From Phytoseiulus persimilis (lineage: Eukaryota; Arthropoda; Arachnida; Mesostigmata; Phytoseiidae): a DNA stretch of 64,000 bases. Of the stretch, positions 25,915 to 36,276 are shown in pieces (positions within the stretch are counted from its first letter, which is position 1; each line of letters starts with the position of its first letter). The position numbers and the translations under genes were made by a program. The stretch spans positions 9,114,001 to 9,178,000 of the forward strand of contig CM075101.1 in assembly GCA_037576195.1 (NCBI GenBank), read 5' to 3'. The notes beneath the pieces are model-generated. The model searched no databases. It was not told where the DNA came from and saw only the letters and a list, made by a program, of their open reading frames with translations.

Positions 25915-26927
25915 CTATTCGGCGAAGGCAAGATCATATTTCCTCCGACGCGGGACATCGAATTTGTGAGACGATTCCCTATGTCGTGATTTCCTGCGGT
26001 AGTTTTCGTTCAAGTTCGACTCATGTTGACTTTCTTTCCGAGAATGTCGATTCGGACCTCGGGGTGGCCCGGGTTTTCTCGGTTGCATGGGCTGTGAATC
26101 TGACGACGAATGCTTTGTGTGCCTTTTCCCGAAGCTCCGCTGATGGTCGAACCGTGGATCTCGTGATTTCGCCGATGATCTCCCCGGATGCTTCGAAACG
26201 CTTGGCCGGGGATCGCGCATTGTCGCGTCAGGGCCCGGCGTTGGCCTGCGAGCGTTTGAACGCCGCTCACGGTAGACTTTCCCGCCGTGCTGGCGGTCTC
26301 GAGCGTCGTCGAAAACGCGGTGATCTCTTTCGTCCCGAGCATCCGGCCTAGGCCTCAAGTAAGATCTTTGCTTCTCCGTGACGCCGAGGTTGTCAGGCCG
26401 CTCCTGTCTCGATCTTCGTGCAGCGCGCTCCCAGTCTTTTACGGACTCCGCATCGCTCTGGCTTTCGGACTCATCAGCGCTCGTGCTATCGGAAGTGTCA
26501 CTGAAGTTCGTCAGAAAATCATCCAAATCATCGCTGTCAATTTCGCTGAAAGTCTTCAGAACAGCTGCGAATTTAGGACTGACGTTCTTGGCTTCCGCGA
26601 AGGAGCGCTCCATTTTGTCCCTGAAAAGTTTGAATGCTTGTAGATGAAGCGCTCGGTTCGGGTTCGCTACGAGATGGATCATAGAGGCCTCGAGTCGGAC
26701 CAGATCTCGCGATGGAGACAATGATTCATCATCCTGACGAGAAGCGATGTCGGAGGTTTGAACATAGACTTGGAGGGTGTATTGCAAACGTGGGTCCATC
26801 TCACAGGAACTTTTCGGCCTTCTTCTGGACTGAAGCCAGATAGGAAGTTTCCTTGTCGAGAGCTTGATTCTTGACGAATGACTTGTCCACCCGCTGGCGT
26901 AGTAGATGCACACGAAAATTCTTCCAT
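25915..26927 (-). CDS. Unrecognised Arg/Asp/Ser-rich protein
   Basis: Two exons, 26927-26805 and 26733-25915, join in phase 0 (CCT|GTGAGA donor, CGTCAG acceptor, 71-base intron) to give 313 residues starting MEEFSCASTTPAGGQ. After the junction comes a possibly folded helical stretch, about residues 50-110 (ALHLQAFKLFRDKMERSF, then FAAVLKTF), followed by an acidic linker (EIDSDDLDDFLTNFSDTSD) and about 180 residues dominated by R, D, S, H and P with repeated RD, RR and DR pairs. Such tails are common in nuclear RNA-processing or chromatin proteins, but no named domain is seen. An alternative frame of the first exon reads as a basic helical peptide, but its phase does not fit the second exon, whereas the chosen frame fits exactly. 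The composition bias also creates a long antisense open frame (25,851-26,351), which I do not accept. Confidence 0.6.
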
Positions 26928-28727
26928 CTCGTTTGCATCTCGTTCGCCTGCAATCGAAATACGAACGTCATGGGAGAGCTCACACCGGCAGGAAAATCTC
27001 GAGCTCTCTGAATCGATTGGTCAAGTGACGTTGAAGCCTTCCCAATTGATCTCATAACTACTCTCCCCCCAGTGCACGATTTGCAAATAGAATCGATGGT
27101 TGTATGCGTCCTCATCCGCTGGTGAGTTTTTCCATCGATGAGTTCAGGAAGCTCTACGGACATATATGACGCCTCGAAGGAAACAGGATACTCTCATCGA
27201 CCACTCCCGACTGGAGGTTCGTCGATCGATGTGCACATACGTGTACATGCTGTATACTCATTATTCGGCACGTATCGCCTTTCTTGTGCACCCTTGTCAC
27301 CGTCGACCGCTTGGTTCCCAACTCGGGAAGAACCGGTGGCAAGCGACGATGCACATAGGAAGATGATGTCCGGGTGGGTTCAACTCGTCACCAGGAAGAA
27401 ACTCGTCGTCCGATTTGCCATTAGTGCTTCGTGATCGCCGGAGTACGAATGGAGCTCTTGTCAAGAAAACCGGCTCCCCTTCGGGTTAGCGGCGGACCCA
27501 TCAGAGCGCGATGGAGAAAATAGCGGCTTTCTTCTATACACCATGAGATCAACTCACCCGACGACGACGAAACGACGATGCTCTCTCTTAATAGGACTAC
27601 GTACCCGTAAGAAACATGCCGCCGAATTTATCGGGTCTTGGAGGAGCGTTCGCAGCAGCGCAGGCGGATTATTGCCCTTCAGCTCGATAGTCCGGCATTT
27701 GCGCCGACACGAACGACAAGTTGCATGACCTCGAATATCTGAAATTTGCACCCGGAATCAGCTTGATATCACAAGTCTGAGGATCGGTGGGAGCTTCGAT
27801 AACGAACGAGATCGGATCTTTGATAGGCGTAAGCACTTCATTCAATGCGCTGTGGTTCCTCGTTCTGATTCTTCACCTGGCCTACAGCAGAGGGAACAGA
27901 ACAAGTGGGCACATTCCGTGAGCAAGAGGCTGATGTCTTTCGTTTTAGTTTGTCCACAGCTCATGCAGAGCAACTCCGCAGGGTTCATGGCTGCAGGACT
28001 CCGTTGGTCTCCTGATTATTCCTCGTGCATGGATCCACCTGCCTCGTTCCGTCTCTCCTGGCGTGTTATTTCCCTGGAACGATCGAACATCAAACGATCT
28101 CAATTCCGATCCCACTGTGCAGGATCCCGAACGTCGGAATGAGTTTGATCGGAATCCGACTGCTTTGTTTCGTAGCTGTTCCGGCTTCAGTCCTGTCAGA
28201 ACCGTGGTGGTCGAATCATAACAGTCGGTTTGCTCTGCGAGCTAGATATGCATTGAAGGAGGATGAGCGACAATCTTAGAGTGCTCGAGCGATGACCGGA
28301 GCTCTCGATTCGTCGCAGGGTGTCCGCGGGATGATTTCCGTCGAAACACTTTCACTTATCAAGTTCTTTCACTTATTCTCGAGTCGACGTCTAGCCGGAT
28401 GTAGTTACTTAATTCGAGTCATTGTGTTTCACTGCGGTCGCCGGCATTTCCTCGAGAGAAAAACACCGCATCGAATCCCCCATTTCGCTCGTCACGAACG
28501 ATTTCCCAATGTTCCTGCAGTCCCTCCCGAAAGTCTCTCCCGGAGTCAGGCCGCTCTCCGCCGACACTCCACGACGATCGAGACGAGAATATCAGCTGCA
28601 CAGCAACAGCTTCGGGAACCAGGCTGAACTTTCCACTTGCCCGCATGCTCGCTAGCTGCACAACCTCTCGTCGTTCGGCTCCCGGGAGTAGCAATCGATG
28701 AACCGCCCCACCTGACTTTTTACAGAT

Positions 28728-28970
28728 GAACACCAAAAAAGCCCTCAGAGAACCGCCTTTGCTGAACATTCTTCAACGCGTCTCGTGGGTCTTCAAGAGT
28801 CCACAAGCTATATTCGACTCAATTCTCAACCAGGTTTCAGGAGGACCCCAGAGTCCTGGAGCGATTCTGAAAGCCCAAGGGAGCGAGAGTGCGACGAAAA
28901 TCTTTCCACTGAGACTGAGGTTCGAGATCAGGTCGATCACCGCGATAAGAGCGATAAATCAACCCCGTGA
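28728..28970 (+). CDS. Possible orphan terminal exon, acidic/polar
   Basis: After an acceptor-like TTTTTACAG ending at about 28,725, one frame reads 80 residues to a stop: EHQKSPQRTAFAEHSSTR, then SYIRLNSQPGFRRTPESW, then an acidic Ser/Glu/Asp-rich end (DQVDHRDKSDKSTP). The composition resembles a cytoplasmic or nuclear regulatory tail with many possible phosphorylation sites. A second plus frame overlaps it and is also open, so chance cannot be excluded. No upstream exon was found in a matching phase and no family is recognised. Confidence 0.2.
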   Translation, partial: EHQKSPQRTAFAEHSSTRLVGLQESTSYIRLNSQPGFRRTPESWSDSESPRERECDENLSTETEVRDQVDHRDKSDKSTP

Positions 28971-29418
28971 TGACCAGCCCTCTTTGGAGAAATTCAACGA
29001 GGTCGCTAGATGAGCTCCCATCAGGAAACTGTTTCGAGGTCCACGAATCCACGACCAAAGTGAAGCCAAGAATCCTTGGTGGAGCTTGTTGCCATCGACG
29101 ACCCTGAATCGCTCGACCTTGCCCGAAAGCAACAAATTTCTGCGCTATCGGATGATGTTGTTCCCACTTCACAGTCCTTCAAAGCTCGGAAGCCGTGCCT
29201 ATCCAGCCGCTGCTACCTGCTCAACTTCGAAAAAAGCAAAGCTTATGCGGATCATTGTGATCAGGCCAGACTGGACGGAAGGCGAATTCTCCGCCATACT
29301 CCGCTAGTGAATATTTTTCGTATCAGTTCTCTTCAACCCGATTTCTCTCTGAAATAGACATTTTTCCCGTTTTGTTTCAACATCCGGTTGAGGACAGGTG
29401 ATTTGAGAGCATATTAGA

Positions 29419-29898
29419 GTCGACTTTCCACTTTTTTTCAGGCTCGCTAATTCTTAAGGGATATGCATGATTTTCCCGAATGAGTTCTATTCGCCACCCC
29501 CCACAATATGGTCCTGTTAGCGCACGGACATTAAGCGCGAACTGGGAGCAATCAAAGAAAGAATACTTTTCACCGATGGTCATGGCAACGTTTTGCATCG
29601 ATGATTCACTGTTCATTCCTGCATCATGCCACCCACGAGTGAGGGGATTGCTTCCTGCCGGAAGGATCCTCGAGATCGGCCTTCGTACTGAGCTACAGGG
29701 TTCCGCGATCGGACCAAGATGAGCGGGGGCGAATTATGAGTTTCCTCCGAGTTTTCTCGGTTCGCGTGCTAGTATTTGGAACATATCGGACGGGTATGGG
29801 GGACGGATCAAACCCATTCCTAGAATCGCAAATCCGTTGAGAATCGACGATTCACGAGCCTGTTGAAGTTAGGAGTCACGGAAAAGTGGAAAGTCGAC
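29419..29898. repeat. Pair of short inverted repeat copies
   Basis: GTCGACTTTCCACTTTT at 29,419 recurs in opposite orientation at 29,898-29,882 (AAAAGTGGAAAGTCGAC). Reading outward from each copy on its own strand, a nearby AGGCTCG followed by a T/GAAT block also recurs, as does a C-run block further on (CCACCCCCCAC against CGTCCCCCAT). This suggests two old, diverged copies of one dispersed repeat in opposite orientation, or the arms of a decayed element. Confidence 0.35.
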
Positions 29899-32800
29899 TT
29901 CGACATGCCTTCAAAGCACCAATCCACAACCGAAAACAAAAAGGGAAAAGCTGCGTATTGTGGAGAGCAAAAACAGATCCGAGAGAAATTCACCACTGGC
30001 TGACTCAAGGCCGAAAGGAGGACGACCATGATCGTCGCTCAGTTCACAGCAAACATCCTGTATATTGTCCAGCCGAATTATCTACAAAGATCAGCCGAAA
30101 AAGTGCTAACTTACTCGAGCAGAGGCGCTTGCTGGACTATTTCTGAGAGTCGCAGGAGGCGCAGGGATGTCGAGATTGCCCCATCGAATATTCCGATATA
30201 GAATGTGATCTGAATGTCATCAATAGTGGAACAAGAGACGAGAACACTTCTTGTCGGTACACCCTTGGGCGAAAAGAAGCGCTCCGAGGGTAAACGAAGC
30301 GTCGACCCAGCCCCCCGCTCGGTCATCAACGATGTTTTGCTGCTCGACAAAAATAGGGATGGACAAGCGATGATGGAATGGATAAACTCGCTATCGATGC
30401 ACGAGTTGTGACAGAAACGTACCAAGCTTCGTACTATCGATTACCGCTGATCAGATTCTAGAGCAAGTCCATTGAGAGTAAGGTTTTCGCCCGGAACAAT
30501 GCTTCTGACGCAGTCTATAGTGATCGATGTTACCCTAATTCACGGTACGGTTAGATGCAAACTTCGAGTCTGCGCGTATCGATGACTGGTCGATGCCGTG
30601 CCTCCGGAGTGTTCTCAGGGACCTCGCTCATTCCGCGGCGGAGCTGCTCTCAGTTTGAACGTTCCCCGACGGCGTCGGAGCAGGTTGGATTCCGCTGAGT
30701 ATTTAGTTTGGTTCGAATCGTGACTCACTCCGTGTTTGTCTTCTATTGTTCTTCGACATCGGAGAGGGTCCCCAACGCAGGTTCGTGACAGAGACACGAT
30801 CGGGCACCTGGTATTCGACGAGGTGAGCGGCTCCCGATCGCGCTCCGAGCCAGAGCACTTGCGCTTTCCAACTCCGCACTCTGCATTTCCCCGTATACTT
30901 CCGAGACTCCGATCGATCTCTCGCTCGTTTCGTCATCTACGCTGCCTGCAGACGCGAACTATCTGAAGTTAGATCGCCGACGGTCGCAATGAAACTGTTG
31001 AACTAGGACGTATTAATTTCACTCACCGATCGGAACGGTGTGCGGAGAATGGATCTCAGATAATACACTATTTGAGATTCCACAACCGTTTTCGAGGGTT
31101 CTTCTATTTCGAATCTCGCCTAGCGTGACCTTCCGATGCCGGAAACGTTTGCCGAATTAGAACAGGTGCGCGATATCTCTCCATAGAAGTTCCCTGGAAA
31201 CCATCTGGTTTTGCGTCTGCGTTTATTATTCTCGTCCAAGAGTCAACTCGCGGTTCTCGGCGTCTTGAGGTCGTCCCCATCAGCTCGAAACACTATACCA
31301 CGAAAAGTCGTCGGTTTCGTCAGCGATCCCTCCGCCTTCATCCGGTTTGCTCCGACGTGGAAGTACTCCCACGACTACCGCGTTGGTCTTGGACTGGAAT
31401 TCGGGATGCGTGGGAACATTCTGAGGGGAATATCTGATTCGGGCTGCTCGGCTTACCGCCCGTCCCGACCGGCTCGTGCGTTGAATGGTGTCAAACGGAA
31501 CTACAACGTAGCGGAAAGACCGATTTCCCCCGACCGTAGACGCTTCGATTGCTCCACGTTGACGACGGCGGTAACATTCACACGGTTCACCTCGCGTGCG
31601 AACTTCTATGCCCCCTTTCATAGCCGGGTGGGCATTCATTGAAAATCAATATCTTCCTAGAATCATCGTCGTCGTCGCTGACACAGTTTCGATAACCGGG
31701 CTCGCGATATTGACGAGCTTCACATGCAGCTCGACTTCGGTCGGAAACTACAGCCTTAATCGAACTCAAATCTGTGTTGCAAGGTCTGCCGTCCGGAGTT
31801 CCGCCAATCATATCGCCGACAGCGTCTAGCTCCAGGTGAGATGTTCTTCACTTGACATGTTCCCCGGACCCCGGAGCAGGGGAGGGCGCTGGAAGTCTCC
31901 GCGCGATCAGGGTCTTACGTTATTCTCTTATTTTCCATTGCTCGTCTCAATCGGAACCTCCAGCGAGGCATCTGTAGTTCTTTTTGATGACGAGCTGAGT
32001 TGCGTTATCGCAAGTGAAGCTGGGGTGCAGCCCGTCTCACCCGCCTCCGGGGGAGGAGAAGTTGTCGGAAATCAAGGGCGCTTTGAAAGCTCCCAAGATA
32101 ATCGCCGACGACCACGACGAGCTCAACGGCAACATCATCAAGGAAAGCACCGAGCCAGAACTCAAAGTAAGTCTGACAGTCTTCAACTCAAGGCAGTGTC
32201 CGGCAGCGCTTGGAGAATGCCCAACTCCAACGAACTGTTCGGTGCCGCGGAGAGTTCCGAGGAATCGTAAACTACGCCGGAGAACAAGAGACAAACTTTG
32301 CGACTCGATGCTCGCATTTCTTTTCTCGGCGAGGCCGGGTTGCTAGGCACGCGGATAGATCGGAAGATTGATTTTCGAATCGAACCAACAAGGTGAGCAC
32401 AACGTACGGGGCCACATTGATTGGCATTGCCGTTCCGTGAGGGCCGAGCTTACCATCGTCGGCCGTGTAGTTCACGAAGCCTTCGGCCGCTTCGAGAAAC
32501 AGACCGGTGCTGGATTCGCGACCGCCCTGTGGCGAGCGAGGAATCTCTGAGGCTTCCTTCTGTAACCATGACTACCTTGAGAACACGGCATTCATTTCCG
32601 AAGTCGTTGGGTCAGTCGTTCTCAGAAAACAGGCCGCTCGCACCCGGAAAGCTTGCGATTCCCCGAAAGAGTTCCGAGAACGGTCCCGATCCACGAAGCC
32701 ACAACGGCTCCAGTAAGTTCCCTCCAAAACCGCTGGCGGCCCGTTCTGGCGGCGAATTCGCTCGCAGATCCTTCCAAGGCCGAAGAGAGCCTTCAACGTT

Positions 32801-33003
32801 GGCGGCAACTGTTCTCAAACCCTGTCCGAGCCCGGCGTTGTTTTCGTACTCCGCTCCCCGCTAAGGCCCGGTTCCTTGGATCCCGATCGATGTCCTACTC
32901 GGATCGAGCGAGGTTTCTCCCGTGAACGCGGATCAGAGCGCGATAATGGCTTTGTTCTCGAATGTTTCAGGTCACAGATAACGCGAGCGTGAAATCCGAG
33001 ACC

Positions 33004-34342
33004 ATGGCAGTGCTGTACCACACAGATGGAAGCGGACCATGTAGAGCAGTGCGGATGCTCGCGAAAGAAATCGGAGTCGAGCTGGAACTCAAAGACTTGG
33101 ACATTTTCGCAGGAGACAACATGAAACCAGAGTTCCTCGAGGTCGGTGCTCGCTGGTTGCGCGTCAAATTTTTGGCAGAAGAGTTTTCTCAGTGATTCGA
33201 AACCGGATCCCGATTGCAGATCAACCCACAGCACACGGTACCCACAATCGTCGAGGACGACTTTGTTCTGACGGAAAGTCGTGCCATCATGACCTATCTA
33301 ATGAACAAGCACGCACCGGAGAGCTCTCTGTATCCGCAGGTAGCCCAATTTTCTCTGGTGGAAATCCTCTATTTGAAGTTCACTGATGTCCCGATACAAG
33401 CGCTAGGCGTAGTCACCTTCACGCAAGTTTCCTATTCCCGCAGGACCCTCGGGAACGCGCACAAGTGGAGAGATATCTATACTACGATATGGGCGTTCTG
33501 TACAAATCCATCGTAGACCAATTTGTGAGTTACTCAGCGCGAGCAGCCCTGAGAGGGGAAGCTGTCCGCTGTGCAAACACATCTTCTCGGATATCCAGCC
33601 CGTATCGGCACATTTTGAGAAGTCTTTGAAAAACTCTGACGTTATCCTCTTGGACCCTACTGCAGCTGGCCCCACTATTCGGACGGCCAACCCCTGAAGA
33701 CGCGGAAGACAGACTTAAGAGCGTGCTCGTTTTTCTCGAGGAGCACGTTCTCGGGGACCAGGAGTACATAACAGGTATGTGACGGATCTTCTCGGGAGGA
33801 AATGGCTCACAATCCCCTCCCACAGGAATCCGAGCTGTCACGGACTTGCTGTTCCAGGTGAAAACTTCACGATCGCCGACATCAGCATCGGAGCAACGCT
33901 GACCGCTCTTGATGTAAGTTTCTGAGGGCCGACTCTTGGAGCATGTACATCAAGATTTCCGAATATTCTTCCGAATATAAGCAGCTTATGAGGGATTGCC
34001 TGTCGTTTCGTAAAATCCTGCTGAAACGCCTGAAATATCTTTACGCACTCGCATGTTCGGACAAATTCATCCTGGCAGTTGAAATGGAACCCTTTTCAAA
34101 CTCATTCTACTCAGAACATACAATTGGAACGAGGAGTGTGACGTCGCGAGTGGTTGGTGCTACTCTTCCTGAACTTCACCGTTACCTAACCGGCTCGATT
34201 ATCACATTGATAGGCTTTCGAGTTCGGATTTCCCGATGCTCCGCGTTTGGAGAAATATTATATGGAGAAAATCAAGGCCTTGCCGTACTTTGATGAGATC
34301 AATGGACCCGGCATCGAGTTATTACGCAGCATAAAATCGTGA
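33004..34342 (+). CDS. Glutathione S-transferase, delta/epsilon type
   Basis: Cytosolic enzyme that conjugates glutathione to electrophiles; in arthropods delta/epsilon GSTs contribute to detoxification. Six exons: 33004-33141, 33220-33339, 33444-33524, 33666-33774, 33858-33913, 34214-34342, phase-consistent, 210 residues (family about 200-220). N-terminal thioredoxin-like domain, residues 1-86: MAVLYHTDGSGPCRAVRM with S10 as the likely catalytic serine, then NPQHTVPTIVEDDFVLTESRAIMTYL, where the TVP cis-proline and the ESRAI glutathione-binding turn are intact. C-terminal helical domain from about 90: DPRERAQVERYLYYDMGVLY, then ENFTIADISIGATL (the N-capping box with aspartate) and YFDEINGPGIELL at the end. 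The donor of exon 1 (GAG|GTCGGT) is weak but fits the phase. A strong acceptor ends at 32,970, so the ATG exon starts with a 33-base leader and an untranslated upstream exon is likely. Delta versus epsilon is not decided. Confidence 0.94.
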
Positions 34343-34448
34343 GTTCCGAATACTGGAGATTTCGCGCACGCGCAGCGGAGCACGCTCATCCATTTTGAGA
34401 TATTCTTCTCGCATCGGGTAGGTCGGGAGGTCTTCCAAACTACAGGTA

Positions 34449-35023
34449 GAGCTCCTCGGTGCTACTCGATTTGAGCGCAGCATCGATTTGAGCGCAATTG
34501 ATTTGAGCGAGGTCGATCTAAGCGCAGTTGATTTGAGCGCACCGAGTTCACTCGCGCTGCTGTGTATGTAGAGTATGGTATGGAGGAAGAGGAAAATCCC
34601 TCACCTTTCCGCCGATTGCAGACTACTCGATGAACAGAGAAAGTACGGTTGCTCGGTGGAATATGGAGAGGAGAAACCTAACCCAACCTCATCAAAAACA
34701 TTTCTCCTTCTCGAGCCAAGCTATGTTCCTTCGTCTGATTCATCGAAGGAATGTCGTTACGAGGTATCTCATGCCGTCGTCCAAATTCTCCTCTCCATAT
34801 TACCCCGAGCAACCGTACTTTCTCTGTTCATCGAGCAGTCTGCAATCGGCGGAAAGGTGAGGGATTTTCCTCTTCCTCCATACCATACTCTACATACACA
34901 GCAGCGCGAGTGAACTCGGTGCGCTCAAATCAAGTGCGCTCAAATCGACTGCGTTCAAATCGACTCCGCTCAAATCGATTGCGCTCGAATCGATCCGCGC
35001 TCAAATCGACTGACACGGAGCTC
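34449..35023. mobile_element. Foldback element B with tandem repeats in its arms
   Basis: Arms at about 34,449-34,675 and 34,786-35,023 are reverse complements over nearly their whole length, around a centre of about 110 bases. Outer tips share GAGCTCC. Just inside each tip lie four to six degenerate copies of a unit close to CGATTTGAGCGCA, about 15-16 bases per period. The right arm holds more copies than the left. The inner arm halves, such as GCGCTGCTGTGTATGTAGAG and ATATGGAGAGGAGAA, match almost perfectly. No transposase is seen. This is the architecture of foldback (FB-like) elements, which carry short tandem repeats inside long inverted ends, or of a long-TIR MITE. It lies about 100 bases after the GST stop codon, so it may fall in that gene's 3' untranslated region. 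Confidence 0.85.
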
Positions 35024-36271
35024 CTCATGTTTGGAGCCTCTCTTGTTTCTCTGACTTTCCGTCAGCATCAGAAAACAGTGCGACAGTGCATCCGCCGAGA
35101 TCCTCGGGCACTTCAGATCTCTCAGGACACGATTCCGACAACCAAAGATTCTCGCTATTCCGGTTTGGGTCGAGTTCAGTCAATGTCGATCAGGGTTAAA
35201 TGCTGCTTCCGACCTGATAGACGCTTCATTCGGCTTTGGAGGCGACGCCTCCGCTTCAAAACTATATGACAGAAACCGGAAAGTGCATCCTTCGGCTGAA
35301 GATGCGAGGCCCACATTCCACTATAGGCCTGTGGGTTTGCAGGTGGAAAGTCCCGTGCAGCTTGAAAAGGACCCCGCGAGCACCTACACCTGACGTGAAG
35401 ACGGCGAAACTTCATAACGACCGCTGTCGACGTCACTCAATACTGCTTATTTCCAGGACTGAGCCGACACCTGAAGAGGAACAAGAAGAGGAAACAGCGG
35501 CTGATGAAACAGAGGAGAACGCTGAAGAGGCTGAAGAGGAGGCGAAAGATTGAACAGAACTTGGAAAAGACCCGAGATGGCGAGCACAATCGCTTGCATC
35601 GAACGACCGTTTCATCTGATTCTGTTCAGGAGTATTCTTTAAGGAGGAATTTCGTTCTCGCCAGTATGAGATTGAGCTTGTGAGCGAGTATCAAAAACAT
35701 TCCATCAGATCGGTCAGTTTGCAGATTCGTTCGTGGTAATCCGCTTTCCGGAAGATCTCCCTCTTCCTTATCGTCTAGAATCAAGAGCGTTGTTGAAGGA
35801 AAATTCTATAATTGGCGAAAATAAAATGAACGGCTGCGTTTATTATTATTTTCCACGCAGCGAGCGTTCGTCCCTTTCTGCAACTATATACACGATGATC
35901 GTTCTCTATTATTTCATGACGGGAGGGGTCATGATTGGCGATAGATTGTGACGCATGCGGAGCAGTAGCTGGATGCTCGGATTCCACCTAATTCTTTCGA
36001 GTGTTTCAATGTTTTTCCAAAATTCTCGGAGGGACATCAGAGGAACAGCGTGGAATTCGAAGGCCGATAGGTGACAGCGGCTAGATCATTCGAATGAGCA
36101 ACAAATGTCCCGATCCGTTGAATGACGTCGACTTCGGATAGAACCGGTCCGGCCGCTCCACTGCACTCCAGTCGGAACGTCCCACGAATGAAGAGGGTCG
36201 AAAATTGTCGGATGCTCCGAACGAGGCCCTCATCCCTCAGATGATTCGGTTGAATGGGTATTGATAATGGT
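35024..36271. other. No assignable gene
   Basis: Several plus frames look partly coding. One carries DFPSASENSATVHPPRSSG and SLFRFGSSSVNV; another carries SASKLYDRNRKVHPSAEDAR. A third ends in a Glu-rich run (TEPTPEEEQEEETAADETEE) after an acceptor-like TTTCCAG near 35,457. They lie in different frames and I could not join them in phase, so no gene is proposed. Confidence 0.3.
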
Positions 36272-36276
36272 TTATT
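36271..36276 (-). promoter_or_regulatory. Poly(A) signal hexamer overlapping the nidogen stop codon
   Basis: On the minus strand the last codons read ACA AAA TAA, and the hexamer AATAAA spans the end of the lysine codon and the stop. If used, it would leave almost no 3' untranslated region beyond 10-30 bases. A later signal may be the one used. Confidence 0.4.

Larger units (their letters stand above)
26928..32970. other. Six-kilobase stretch with scattered coding-like fragments only
   Basis: No complete gene could be assembled. Fragments that look better than chance are a plus frame at about 28,728-28,970 (see separate entry), and a plus piece at about 32,037-32,166 (EEKLSEIKGALKAPK followed by a GTAAGT donor). 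A minus frame at 27,735-27,600 contains CRSCRRKC followed by ELKGNNPPALLRTLL. Without connecting exons none can be assigned. The right edge, from 32,971, begins the untranslated leader of the GST exon. Confidence 0.35.

Noticed and set aside
25851-26351. 166-codon plus-strand frame
   Set aside because: It is antisense to the Arg/Asp/Ser-rich protein, whose biased codons keep the opposite strand open.
30700-30735. Possible tRNA T-arm (GGTTCGAATCG)
   Set aside because: The flanking bases do not pair into a T-stem and no acceptor, D or anticodon arm is present upstream. The same check failed at about 63,900 and 63,960.
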